Below, piece by piece: positions 1-13,200 of a stretch of 64,000 nt of DNA. The notes under the pieces are model-generated. The model ran no database searches. It was not told the DNA's origin and saw nothing but the letters and a program-made list of their open reading frames with translations. How positions within the stretch are numbered: the stretch's first letter is position 1; every line of letters begins with the position of its first letter. The DNA comes from Panicum virgatum. Taxonomy: Eukaryota > Streptophyta > Magnoliopsida > Poales > Poaceae. Both the position numbers and the translations under genes were made by a program. The stretch is from NCBI RefSeq assembly GCF_016808335.1, contig NC_053142.1, positions 40,405,674-40,469,673 of the forward strand, given 5' to 3'.

Positions 1-148
1 ATGTGCACTGAAAGTGGGCAGGAAATTATGATGTAACACACTATTGTGTATTTATTGTATCAAGACCTTCTGTTGCAGTAGTAAATATCATGAGAATTTT
101 ACTCTGATGCGTTGAATACTACAACACCCTATGTGTAGAATAGACAAT

Positions 149-408
149 ATGTATGTATATATATATGTATGTATATGTATATATATGTATGTATATGTAT
201 ATATATATATGTATGTATATGTATATATATATGTATATGTATGTATATGTATATATATATGTATATGTATATATATATGTATATATATATGTATATACAT
301 ATATATATATGTCTATGTATACACATATATATGTATATGTATATATATATGTCTATGTATATATATATATGTATACATATATATGTGTGTGTGTATATAT
401 ATATATGA
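149..408. repeat. (TA/TG)n microsatellite
   Basis: About 260 bp of alternating purine-pyrimidine sequence made of TA, TG and CA dinucleotides with frequent ATGTATATAT blocks. Open frames run through it on both strands and read as alternating Tyr-Ile, Val-Tyr or His-Ile. This is a product of the repeat, not a gene. Such tracts are highly length-variable and can adopt cruciform or Z-type structure. Confidence 0.95.
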
Positions 409-1485
409 TCCAAGCTTAAGCTCACTAATAATGTCAGAGGAATCATAAAAGCGGGGGGTCGAAAGCGGGGGGTCGATTTAGAATTCTGGAGTTCTAAGGT
501 AGGAGCCATCCCCATCTCTAGCATTTTTCGAAGGCCAGAGGCTAGGTCAACCCTAGGTTTTTTGAAACTTTAAATGGGAAGCCAGCTTCTTTCTACGATA
601 TGCTTGGCCGGCGATGCCCTCACTCCCAGTGAAGTGTGTCGTCTGGAATTCGAACTTCAGTCCTCTTTTTTTGGAGGTTGGCATCTAAGCCAGTCATCTC
701 TAGCATTTTTAAGTTAGGTTTCAAATCCTTGTTTATGTTTTTGATCATATGTATTTATGTTTTTCCCTTTATCTCTCCTGCACGATACGGTGGTGGCAGC
801 GGACGGATCTACGGCGGCCACAGGAGGCCAGGGAGAGCGCCTGCAACACGCAGCGGCCGCCAGCGCGAGCGCGGCAGCAGGTACACGGAGACGAGCACGA
901 GCGCCTGTCATGTGGCGGCAAGCGCGGTGTTGAGCGTGAGCGTCCGCCGTCCGCGGCCATGCGGCGGCAAGCACAAGCAGGGTGTTTGTTTCCCACCTGA
1001 GAAACGATGTCTTTTGTTTTTCTCCTCTCTACTCTCCTCATTAATTAATCAGGGTGTTTTTTTTGCATATTTTACATGATATTTAATGGTATAGAAACCA
1101 CTATAGTTTTAGATTAGGACTGCTCTAAGTGCATAGCCGCCAGGGCATTAGGCCTCGGACGAAGAAAGAACAGGGAGAAGGGAGGGGAAGAAAGGACCTC
1201 CGGGAACAAGGAGATGAGAAAAAAAACAACGGATTATGGTTATTTTCTTCTTTTATGTATTGTGATGTGTTTTTTCCCCAAATGTTTACCAAGGAAAAAA
1301 AGTTGCTCCACTATTTCAACTAATCATATATTCAAGACAAACGAAATGTGCAATGTAAAGAAAAAAACTATGAATATAGATGAAAAATATATAGAGAGTA
1401 ACTAGTAAAATTATCATAATCTTGTACTCCTAGAGATCATAGTATTCTCGTTTGGACCCTGTGTGTTAGAAAAGGAATATAGAGA
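409..1485. other. Intergenic DNA without recognisable gene
   Basis: The stretch holds a short direct repeat of GCGGGGGGTCGA near 450-475, a GC-rich island at about 780-990, and AT-rich sequence on both sides. Short open frames cross the GC-rich island, but none has a recognisable domain, a splice pattern or a consistent composition. No promoter or RNA gene can be supported. Confidence 0.5.
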
Positions 1486-1486
1486 A

Positions 1487-2848
1487 CTAGTTGAATACCC
1501 CGCGCGTTGCTGCGGGATTTGTGGACAAAAATGTTGAAGTTGAGTATATTGAAAAGATGGAGATATGAAGTTGTAGTCAATTTTAGCATTGAAGATATAT
1601 GGCATGGTTGTATACAAGATATGCTTAAATACTAAAATTGAAGTATATATAAAAAAATTCAAGTTGATGAAATTGATAAAAAGAGGAATCGTAATTGGTA
1701 TGGTAAGATCACTTTAATTTTATTCTAGGAGAAAATAGAAAAAGTCTGCATCATTTTGTGAAGTGATTCGACTTTGTATCGACTCTTTGGCTAATCGAAA
1801 TTTATACAAATATTTTTTTTAAAAATGAAATGTGAGGAATGCAGTTGTGTGTGAAATGTTGATAATTGGAAATATAGTTGTACAAATATAGTTGTATGAA
1901 ACAGTAAAATATTAAGGAAGAACCAAACATAACGTCAATATCAGAACATAATGAATGAATGTGTAACATTGAAGACAAGAGACCTGGAACAATCCTTCAC
2001 GGTGCTCTTCCTGCATGCCACAGTGATGCAAGACAAAATTTAAGAGTAGCAAAACAGCTGGGGAAGGCAAGGAGCTACCAGAACCGAATGGAATAATGGA
2101 GTCGAGAGTGTGTGTAACGCTACGATGGCTTCGACTAAGCAAAATATATATAGCGTTGGGTTCTACAGATCATGAGAAGTGGAAGGGGTGGCGGTGGGAG
2201 TGTATTGGTAGATAGAGAGACTTAAGGAAATGACAGCTTGGATGATCAAGTTACAAACTTGAGAGAAATGAAGAGATATAGTAAGGTGGATGAAGGAGTG
2301 CTTCTTCCATTGTTGGTGGCTCAATGGGGATTGAGAGAAATATAAATTAACATTTTCTAGTGGGATGCATCAATCTTAGAAGACAGAAATACCATAGGAG
2401 ACTAATTGTTTTTCTTTTTGTTAACGTTTCCTAGTGGGATGTATCAATTTTAGAAGACAGAAATACTATAGGAGACTAATTGTTTTTCTTTTTGAAACAA
2501 ATGTGGATTTATTTATTAATATTAGATAGACTAATATTTAATTGATAAATGAAAATAATGTTTATGATATAATAATAAAAGAAAATAAAGGGAGGGGATT
2601 TAACATATGTATGTTGCATAGAGTAATATTTAATTGATAAATAAAAAATTTGGCTGTTGGGCTTCTTCTTTATTTATACTTTTGATGAAGCGCAACATAT
2701 TGAAAAACATGACTGAGAGAAATAGAAATTATAACACTTAGTGGGTTGATGACATAGCAACATGGCACTTAGTGGATTGATGACGTGGCAGCACGAGGAT
2801 TGAGAGAAATACAATTATGACACTTAGTGGGTTGCATCTATCTATATA
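1487..2848 (-). mobile_element. Helitron-like element, minus orientation
   Basis: Read on the minus strand, positions 1515 to 1487 form a GC hairpin (CCCGCAGCAACGCGCGGG) followed about 10 bases later by CTAG and then a T outside. That is the usual 3' end of a plant Helitron inserted between A and T. The body between about 1.5 and 2.85 kb is AT-rich and has no helicase or other gene, so it would be non-autonomous. The 5' end is inferred near 2845 from sequence shared with the neighbouring element (ACCCACTAA just inside the end). That border is approximate. Confidence 0.45.
2347..2494. repeat. 74-bp tandem duplication
   Basis: Two adjacent copies of a 74-bp unit, 2347-2420 and 2421-2494. Both begin TTAAC and end TTTTTCTTTTTG and differ at only a few sites. 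It lies within the Helitron-like body and carries no coding potential. Confidence 0.85.
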
Positions 2849-3636
2849 TCTTATATAGATAGCACCCACTAACTATTTCTCTCTTCATGCAAGGTGTCCA
2901 CCTCATTCTCCACTAAGTGTCCCACTAACTTTCAACTATCTTATTAATTACAAAAAATGCTCATGTCATCTCTACAATATGCAATACTTTTAATCTTTAA
3001 TTAAGTAAAGTAAAATCATATACATACGCTATTTTTTCATCACCTATTCTTTTATAATGTGATCAAATATTCTATTGGTGTTTCTTCTTTTAGCTTATCG
3101 ATTTTTACGAGATTCCATAAACAAGAAAATGTCCATATGACCTCTACTATGTGCAATACTTTTAATCTTTAATCTATTAACATAAAGTCATATACATACT
3201 CTATTTTTGCAATACTTTTAATGTTTAATCTATTAACGTAAAGACTTATATACACACTCTATTTCTTTGAGCACCTATTCTTCTATAATGTTATCAAATA
3301 TTTTATTGATGTTACTTTTGTTAGTTTATCGATTTCTACCAGATCCTCATAAAAAATAACATGCAAGTAAAATTCATATCATCTGTATAGCCTATATATA
3401 TATATGACACCCACTAAAGTCGTTTACTCTATTTCTCTTAACATACAAGTTATCCGCATCATATAGGAACCCATTATATCAAATGCCACATCAACATCCA
3501 CTAGGGCCATCTATTTATGTTTTCCATCAATTTTTTTTGAATGTTGTCATGCAATCATCTTAATTTTTCTATTTTCAAATTTAACGTTAAAATTTTATTT
3601 AAAAAATCCCGTAGCAACGCGCGGGGTATCATCTAG
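2849..3636 (+). mobile_element. Helitron-like element, plus orientation
   Basis: The 3' end at 3608-3636 is a GC hairpin (CCCGTAGCAACGCGCGGG), a short spacer and CTAG followed by T. It is nearly the reverse complement of the end at 1487-1515. The presumed 5' end abuts a palindrome (about 2836-2860, ATCTATATA...TATATAGAT) shared with the opposite element. A second copy of the 5'-like sequence (GACACCCACTAA) at about 3404 suggests a nested or tandem copy. There is no coding sequence. Confidence 0.45.
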
Positions 3637-3639
3637 TAT

Positions 3640-4224
3640 AGAATATATAGATGGGCAAGGATAAGAGATTTTGATTAGTTATATATACTAAATTTATCCG
3701 CAAATTTTTTGTCGTAGAGATGGTCCATCGGCAAGATTAAACTAAGTACGGGAGTATGCCTTTGAGATGAATTATTTATGGGCTCGGCCCCTATATCTAA
3801 CAGCCTAGGGTTTGCAAGTCGCCACCTACCCCCTCCCCCTTCCCTTCTCCTCCCCGAGCGTCCCCGCTGCCGCCATTGCCGGGGCTTAGCACGAGCTGCG
3901 CAAAACCCATCCTCAACCCACCTCGAGGCACCAAATCCGTCCGTAATCTGCGAAGAACTCGAATGCGATCCGAAGAAGCACCATAAACGCAGCAGCACGC
4001 GCGCATCTATCTGTCGCTGAATTCCTTTTGGTTCTGGAGACTCGATAAGAACAGATCCACCGGCGCGCAGATCCGTCAACCTGTTAGCGCGCGCGGACAG
4101 TGCGCGCGCGGTGCGTGGACGTGCGCAACAGACTCTGCTGAACCGAGGATTTGCATCTCTGGAACCACTCGGATTTGGGATCTGATTCGCCCGGTGCGAA
4201 CCTGATTCCGCCGGTGCGTCGGAC
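3640..4224 (+). promoter_or_regulatory. Putative promoter and 5' leader of the CTD phosphatase gene
   Basis: A shift from AT-rich to GC-rich sequence at about 3775 precedes the start codon at 4225. The 3778-4224 segment is GC-rich and has short upstream open frames, as is common in grass 5' leaders. No convincing TATA box was found, so the transcription start is not placed. Confidence 0.4.
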
Positions 4225-7200
4225 ATGATCAAGTCCGTGGTTTATTACGGGAACATCCCCGTTGGGGAGGCGGAGTTGTGGCCCAAGGGCCTGACGGACC
4301 TGTCATGGGCGCGGGCGATCCGGGTGGACCGCCTGTCGCCGCCCAGCGAGCGGTGCCCGCCGCTCGCCGTGCTGCACGCCGTCGCGGCCGGCGCCCGTTG
4401 CCTCGTGATGGAGTCCAGTCCCACATCAACGGCTGACGAGCCCCCACCGCCGCTCGTCGCCATGCACACCGCTTGCCTCAGGGACAACAAGGTATACATG
4501 TGAATCATTCCTGGCACCGAAACAAGTAAGCAGCAAAGTGAACTAATGGAATAAATGAACAAATCGAACCTCTTACTTTATGTGGACAGCCTTAGCCACA
4601 CCATGAGTCTTATTTGCAGAAGAGAAACTACTGAATCAATTATTCCTGGAATATTTACTCCATTAATGGTTATTGTATTCAGCATGAACAATTTTATTTA
4701 TCTGTGGACTGGTATTTTTGACAAAGATGTGACACGATTAAAAATACTGACTGGAACTTATATGAGAATTCACTTTTATATACAATGTTTTTGGACAATG
4801 GTCTTGGTATTGACTTGATCTCAAGTAATAGAACTGATGCAAATATAGAACCTGGCCTGATTGCTCAATGGATGAGTTTCAGGAACAGAGTTCCGTATTT
4901 CAGAAATGGAGCAAATATCAAAATATATTTTGAGATCTTGAATGCGACATATTGGTCATTTGGTTATTGAGATGTGCTGGAGGTTATGAAGAATTTGGTG
5001 TTATTCAGCAGTTGACATCCTGACATCTGAACTTCACATATGCTCACAGAGCTATTTGAGGAATGAGCGAAGCATTACTCGAATTTGAACAAATTAATGT
5101 CCATGGCAATCATCTACTGGCAAGTTAATATGTTGCTGGATTTCATCGGACCAGTATTCTTTAAAGAGCGCATATGTATTAAGAAATATTATTTTGGTCC
5201 CTGTGAGTCCTCTGAGTAGTGAAATTTATCGCCACTGTGAAATTCTTGTTTTATTTTTTCAACATTTTATATGTAAATGGTGTTCATCTAATCCCTGCTT
5301 CAAAAATTTATAACAATGTTACTCTGATATGCAAGGCTTTTTTATGGAAACTTTATATATGCTATAAGTGCCTTGTAAAATTCCATGTCTTTCATTGTGC
5401 TCTTCAAAGTTTTCACACTTTATTATTCCCTAAGTGGAAAACATTTATTCTGTGTTTGATCTTGTTCCCTTTGATGCATTATGTTTGCAGACAGCGGTTT
5501 TTCCACTTGGAGCGGAAGAGATACACTTAGTGGCGATGACTTCTAAGAGGAACTTGCCAAATCATGCATGTTTTTGGGGATATAAAGTACCATTGGGATT
5601 ATACAACTCGTGCTTGAGCATGTTGAATCTTCGATGTCTTGGCATTGTGTTTGACCTTGATGAAACATTAATTATTGCCAATACTACTCGGTCTTTTGAA
5701 GATAGGATAGATACACTTCAGAGAAAATTGGGTAATGAGACTGATCCTCAGCGCATCAGTGGTATGTTGGCAGAGATCAAGAGGTACCAAGATGACAAGT
5801 CTATACTAAAGCAGTATATAGAAAGTGATCAGGTTACTGATGGCGGCGAAGTGTATAAAGTACAATCCGAGGTCATCCCACCCTTAGCTGACAATCATCA
5901 ACAACCTATGACACGCCCAATTATAAGGTTACAAGAGAAAAATATTATCTTGACACGTATAAATCCATCGGTACGTAACTCATAACATAAGCTTTTACTC
6001 TAAACAGCTCAAAACAATTTTTTTTCTAAAAGCATGTGATGTTAAAATGTATGTTGCTTCCACTTTTTGTTATCGATCACACCATTCTTTTCGCAAGCAT
6101 AGAAATGTATTGCCTTATTCAGTTTATTTTGCATGATGTTCTAAACTGAATTATACCACCACAAGTTAATTTAATATATTTTTCAGACATCTCATTTACC
6201 TGATTTTACTTGGCATAATTTTTTCATGGAGAAGAAAATAATACACAAATCTTATTGTTGCTATTTTGTTCATTAGACAGTTGCTTTATGTGCTCAAATG
6301 CTTTATTAGCACACAGGGCTTACCATACTGTTAGGGCCAAGTTACATGGGTTAAGGGTTGTGGCTAACCAAAAGTTCAATCTTTCTTTCTTCTCTCTTGT
6401 AGAGCTGAACTTTATTTTGATAGTAGTAATACCTGTATCTACCAGGCTTTGATTCAACTACATTTGCTTGCCAATTGACTTTCTGGCTTATTTTTCTCTT
6501 CCCTTCTGTTTTCTAGATAAGAGATACTAGTGTCCTGGTACGGTTAAGACCAGCATGGGACGACCTTCGGAGCTACTTAATTGCAAGGGGTCGCAAACGT
6601 TTTGAGGTGTATGTGTGCACAATGGCCGAGAGGGACTATGCTTTGGAAATGTGGAGGTTGCTTGATCCAGATTCAAAATTGATAAACTCTGTCCAACTTC
6701 TTGACAGACTTGTCTGTGTCAAATCTGGTATGTTTTAAACATTTTTTCTTAAATACAAACATCAGGAGCATAACGTCACTGCTAAACTCTTAAGTTTGTT
6801 GATAGTATTACTCCCTTCTATGAATTTCCATGTGCATGGACTTAATTTCTTGTGATCTTTCCAGCCTTTTGATGTTTAATGCTACATTTACTCATCTAGG
6901 GTCAAAAAAATCATTGCTAAATGTATTCCATGATGGATCTTGTAACCCTGGAATGGCCCTTGTTATTGACGACCGTTTGAAAGTTTGGGATGAGAAGGAT
7001 CAGCGTAGAGTTCACGTTGTTCCTGCATTTGCTCCATATTATGCCCCTCAGGCAGAGGTAGTGGTTGATTTTTACTTTATAGCAACATAAACCTATCTTA
7101 TTTTATGGGTTACTGAGGTTTCCTTGTCACTTTTTCTTCAATTTTTAGGCAAACTTCCCTATTCCGGTTCTTTGCGTCGCCCGAAATGTTGCTTGCAATG

Positions 7201-10200
7201 TTAGGGGGGGTTTCTTCAAGTAAGGACATATTTGTCTATATGATCTTCTAAATAATTAATTGTCATGACATTGTCCTGTATCTGCTGCCATGCAAACTGC
7301 TCCGTACAATCTTTTGCCTAAGAATAAGTTTTATGATTCGTTCTATTGGCAGAGATTTTGACGAGGGCATCCTACCCCGGATTAGTGAGGTTCGTTATGA
7401 AGATGAAATGGATGGCATTCCTTCTGCTCCTGATGTTAGCAATTATTTAATTTCAGAGGTATACTTTCATAAAGGAAATTGCTTCAGATTGGCTACCTAG
7501 TGCCTACTTTCTACCAAGAAACATTAATTTTCCCTTTGCTAGGATGAGAATGCTGCAATTTCAAATGCAAACAAAGATCCACATGCTTTTGATGGTATGG
7601 CAGATGCAGAGGTTGAGAAGAGGATGAAGGTTTGCACTTTTATTGACTTGTTCTGGATACTTTGCTACAGTGTATAAAATTCGAAGTTAATAGAGATGAA
7701 GCAAGTATGTTGCTATTATAAGAAGTATGATGCTTCATTTCACCCATGAAGTATCGTGGTGTGATTGCGTAACCCCTTAAGTATGAAACCGGATATTTGA
7801 GACCCTAAGGTTTCTATTCTGTCTAAATAACCCATTAAGGCAGTTTTGACTTTTGATGGTGGTTTCGCCACCCTAGCGCATGACACGGACAATGATGTAG
7901 CGCCAACTCAACTGGTCATCTCTTCCATCCTTTTTCATACACTCGGTCCCACTTGACATCCCTTTACGTTCCTTCTTTTCTTGCTCTGACACCATCGGGT
8001 GCATGAATCAGGCAGTAGGCAGCACTGCGAGAGCAGTAGGCCATCTGATGCGCAAATTAGATGGCACCACACGCTGACAGGCCAAGGGCTCGCAAAACAG
8101 GCAACATGAGCACATGGTTGTTGCTGATGCCACATTGTCGAGGCCGCCATGAATGCCAGTAGATATGGCGGCACTGTACGGATGGCACGCCGTTGAGGCC
8201 TTGAGGGTGGGGATCAGATCAGGCATGCGGCGTTAGCAAGGGGAAGCTGGCTCCAATTGGACTTCCAAGTCGATCTGATGTGAACTCCACTCATTAACTG
8301 ATTAATAATGAGATTTGGGTAGTATAGCTTGTCATTATTGCCACTGTAGAAGAATTGCATCATCATTTGGCTCCGAGCCAATTGATTGATGCATAATTTT
8401 TATTTTCTTTTTCAGTGTCCTTGTGTAGTCTTCTTGATCTTTGGTGTCTCCCTGGCACCATCGCCGCGGTAGAGCTCCCTCAGCATGCTCTTCTCTTTTC
8501 GGCCTAAGTTAACGACACGCGGCACGGCGGTAGACGTGGGGGGCTTTGGTGAGCATTGTGGAGAAGCTAGGAGCACAGTTGAGTGATATCTGTCGTTCTT
8601 TTAGTATTATTGGGGTCAGGAGATATAAAACAGAGAAAGGAACAAGAGGATGGAAGATATGACATGTGGGACCTGAGTGTAGTAGAGATAGAGAGGGATT
8701 GGACTGATATGCCGACTTGCTGCCATGTCATCGTACATGTACCTTGCTATGGTGGCAAAACTGCCTCCAAAACTGCCTTAGGGGGTATTTAGACGGTATT
8801 GAATAGTTTAGAGGGCTCAATATCTGGTTTTATAGATTATAGTTAAGGGGGTTAAGTAGACAAGCACCAATACTTTAGGGGATTAAGTAAACTTTTCCCT
8901 GCACAACATGTCTTGCAGTATGCTTAGTGTTCATTTAGGATATTTGTTCCTAGAGTTAAATCATCCAATTTTGAATATCAAAGATGTAACTGTTTGAAGG
9001 GCGGGCCTGGTGCAGCGGTAGAGCCTACCGTCTGTAACCGGAAGGTCCTGGGTTCGAGCCCCAGCCTCTGCACATTTGTGTGGGTAAGGCTTGGGGCTTA
9101 AAAACAACCCTTCCCCAGACCCCGCACAGTGCGGGAAGCCTACGGCACTGGGTACGCCCTTTTTAAAGATGTAACTGTTTAGTATTTATGTGTGATTTTT
9201 CTTCATTATGTTATAGCTTAAAAATGGATTGCAAATACAACCTTATAATTCTTACGGTTTTTATGAGCATAAAATAAAAGCATAACTTGGAACTCAACAG
9301 TGGGCACATTTCTTTAGCAATAATGCAAGATACATTGTAAGCTCTACTGCAAAATTCTGAGAGATGCTGTTGCAGCAGATTTTTTTGATGAAGTTTGATC
9401 TATAGTGTTCAATCAATTCTTCAAAAAAGAAACCTTTTATTCATGGCATTATTCAATTTGTATCATCTTCTTCCATCTAGCAACCAAATGGTAATGCTAA
9501 ATAACTTCCTATTTATTAGCAACTGCTTCCTATGGTTTTGTTCAAACATCCAATGAGCAGGCTTAACATAAGTCTTAATATATGCCGTAAGCCAATAACT
9601 TCAAATTTGCTAGCAACTGCTAATGGTTTTAGCATTCTTAAATCATCTCACCTTGTTTGTCTCTGAAATTTTCAGGAAGCTTCTTCCAGCTTTCAAGTTG
9701 TGAATCCAATAACAACTGATGTCCATGTGATGTCAGTAGCTGCAAAAGAGCACTTTGTTACCCCTGCATTCTCATCTACCCCAATGGCACCACCACTAGG
9801 CATGATTCCTTTGAATAATGAGCATGTTCCCCAGCCTCCTTCATTCAGCCAGCCAGTTGCTCAATCTGGTCTTGTGGATCCTTCACAAGGTTCTCCAGCT
9901 AGAGAAGAGGGTGAGGTTCCTGAGTCTGAGTTGGATCCTGACACTCGGAGAAGGCTTCTCATATTACAGCATGGTCAAGACACAAGAGAAGCTGCACCGC
10001 CATTTCCTGCTGGACCTCCTGCACAAGTCTCAGTACCGCCAGTGCAATCTCATGGAAATTGGTTTTCCTTAGAGGAGATGAATCCAAGGAACCTGAATAA
10101 GCCTTCAACAGACTTCCATTTAGAGTCTGACTCTGTAAATTATGATAAGAAGCAACCACAGCATCCATCATACTTCCCTGTTGGGGACAACCCTACATCT

Positions 10201-13200
10201 GCAGATAGATATAGCTGTAAGAACCAGAGATATCCTCCTCAGGTTTGTGATCATTTTTTATCAGAATTTTTATTTTTTAATTGATCTTTGTTAATGAGGT
10301 GTCTGTGGTATGCTTTATTTATGCAGCCACGTCACAGTGAAGATCATCAAGTGCTTCATAACCATGCACCAGCAACATATAGATCTTTTTCTGGTATATG
10401 TTTCTCTACTTTCGATGGTTCTGGTGTTCCTCTTGCAGTTGCAGCTGTTGAGCATATTGTACAGTCTGCAGTGCATGTCTTTCTTTGTGCTTGCTTATCA
10501 TATCTTAAGATCCATAGTGTATGCTAACCTACTCGTCTCTCATCTCAAACTGTCCCTTTAGAGTTATGTGTGTTTTCACTTTTCTCAATGCAAGCTTTGC
10601 ACTTGTATTTCCTTTTGTCACTGTTATGTAAGAAGCTTGCAGTTTTAGTTTGTTCACTAGTTTTTGGTTTCAATTTCTAAACCAAATGAGAAGAGACTAT
10701 TTATTTGGCTGGAAATTGAGGTCTACCTCTTCTGAGTTAGTTTAGCTGCCTCTTATATTTTGCATATTATATTGTGTGTGGTCTAGTTGCCAAACATGGT
10801 TTGGCTGAAATCCCTATTGTTGCTAGCTAAATTATGCAACTCCTTTTCTTGGAATATTGTGGGTGCGTGCTTTATTGTATTCTAAACTTGATTTGCAATG
10901 TGAAGGCGAGGACATAGCAACTCGTCATGCTCCTTCAAGACAAAGAAGCAGCCAAATGGAATCAGGAAGGTACTTCATACAATATGGCGGAATCACGGGT
11001 GTGTTGGAGGAGATTGCAGTAAAGTGTGGATTTAAGGTATTTTTAAGATGAAAAATCATATTGCTATTTTATTCTTTATCTTATATCTTAACATATCTCA
11101 TATTTTGTTCACCTAGGTGGAGTACCGATCAACTTTATGTGATACGACAGAGTTGCAATTCTCCATTGAGGTAGATACAATATTTTACTATCTAATTTTT
11201 ACATAGTCTCATTTAATGGGGGATGTTAAGATATTGGGAGTTATGAAACTTGATATGGGCTTCGGGAAGTAATCTTGAAAGCAGACGTTACTGTTACCTT
11301 GAATGAGTGAATGTCTAAACAGAGTCTGCAGTTGTGGTATATAAGGTAGTCCATATGGGCCTATGGGCCCCGATCATACTTAACACCCCCCTTCAAACTC
11401 AAGGCGGAGATGGAGGATTAGAAGCATTGAGTTTGAGCAAATGAAGTCGATGTTGCTCTCGAGTTTGTGCTTTGGTGAAGAAATCTGCTACTTGCAACTC
11501 TGATGGCACATACTGAAGAGCAATTGTCTGTTGCTGACAATGAGACCGAGTAAAAGAGGCATCAACACCAATATGTTTTGTGAGTTCATGCTTCACAGGA
11601 TCATTTGCAATCTGTATGGCTCCGGTATTATCACAAAGGAGAGGTGTGGGGGTATCACAGGAAATACCAAAATCAGCTAGCAACCATCGAAGCCATACAA
11701 TCTCTGAAGTGGTAGTGGCAAGTGCTCGAAGTTCTGCCTCCGTACTTGATCGAGATACAGCTGACTGCTTCTTGGACTTCCAAACAAGAGGAGAAGAACC
11801 AAGAAAAATACAATAACCAGTGACTGAACGACGGTCTGTGGGATCACTCGCCAAAGTGGAGTCCGAGTAAGCATGAAGACGTAGTGGACTATCATGAGCA
11901 TAGAGTAAGCACTGAGATGATGTCCCCCTTAAGTACCGTTGGACACGAAGCAAGTGTCCAAAGTGAACCGATGTAGGAGCACTCACAAACTGACTCAAGA
12001 TATGCACAGCATGAGCAATGTCAGGTCGAGTAACAGTGAGATAAACAAGACTCCCGACAATATGCCTATACCGAGAGGGATCCTCCAAGGGAGCACCATC
12101 AGTAGGACGAAGTTGCAAGTGAAGATCCATAGGTGTTGCAGCCGTCCGATTATCAGTAATGCCAGAGCGGGCAAGGAGATCTTGTATATATTTGGACTGA
12201 GAAAGATAATAGCCCTTGGCAGAATGCAAAACCTCAATCCCTAAGAAATAACTGAGAGGATCTAAATCAGATATCTGAAATTGCTCCCCAAGTTGCTTCT
12301 TCACATGAGAAATGTGTTCTATATCATCTCCCGTAATCAACATATCATCAACATATAGAAGAAGCAAAGTACGTCCATGCGGAGAATGATGAATAAATAA
12401 GGCTGGATCATGTTCACTCGGTGAAAAGCCTGCAGCCCGTATTACAGAAACGAAGCGTTGAAACCAAGCACGAGGAGCCTGTTTGAGACCATATAATGCA
12501 CGACGAAGACGACAAACATATCCTGAAGGTGCATGGACACCTGGTGGGGGTTGCATATACACTTCCTCATGTAAATCACCATGGAGAAAGGCATTCTTAA
12601 CACCCATCTGAGAGATAGTCCAAGAACAAGAAGCAGCCACTGCAATTAGAGTGCGAACAGTGGTCATGTGAGCAACGGGAGCAAATGTCTCATCATAATC
12701 AAGACCTTGAGTTTGCTGAAAACCCCTGGCAACCAAGCGGGCTTTATATCTCTCAATAGAACCATCTGATTTGGTTTTAATTTTGAATACCCATTTGCAT
12801 GTGATAGGTACTGCATGAGATGGTAATGGAACAAGATCCCAAGTACATGTGCGCTCAAGTGCAGCCAGTTCCTCAGTCATAGCAGCCTGCCACTCTGGAA
12901 TATTGGCAGCTTCATGATAAGTGGATGGCTCATCAATAACGGCACCAACACGTGAGAAACCAAACCTGTCAGGTCGCTCAATAGTGGTACGATCACGTAA
13001 ATTGTAGTGCTGACCAATCTGTGACTCATTAGAAACATCATGTGACTGATGAAGAGTATTAGAATCATTAGAAACAGGAGCATCAGGAGTGGCCGAGGAA
13101 GGCGGATTAGATGGAGGTTCGGTAGGAGCTTTGGGACGACGAGTGTAAACTTTTGTGACAGGTGGTTTAGAGGGTGGAGGAGGTGGTGGTGGAGGCTCAA

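Noticed and set aside
88..524. Open frames reading Tyr-Ile or Val-Tyr repeats
   Set aside because: They are translations of the dinucleotide microsatellite on both strands.
2836..2860. Palindrome as a transcription terminator or CRISPR-like repeat
   Set aside because: It fits the junction of two Helitron-like ends; there are no spaced repeats and the genome is a plant.
9001..9075. Possible tRNA gene
   Set aside because: The A and B boxes belong to an Au SINE with a tail and a target duplication; the anticodon arm is not a proper stem-loop.
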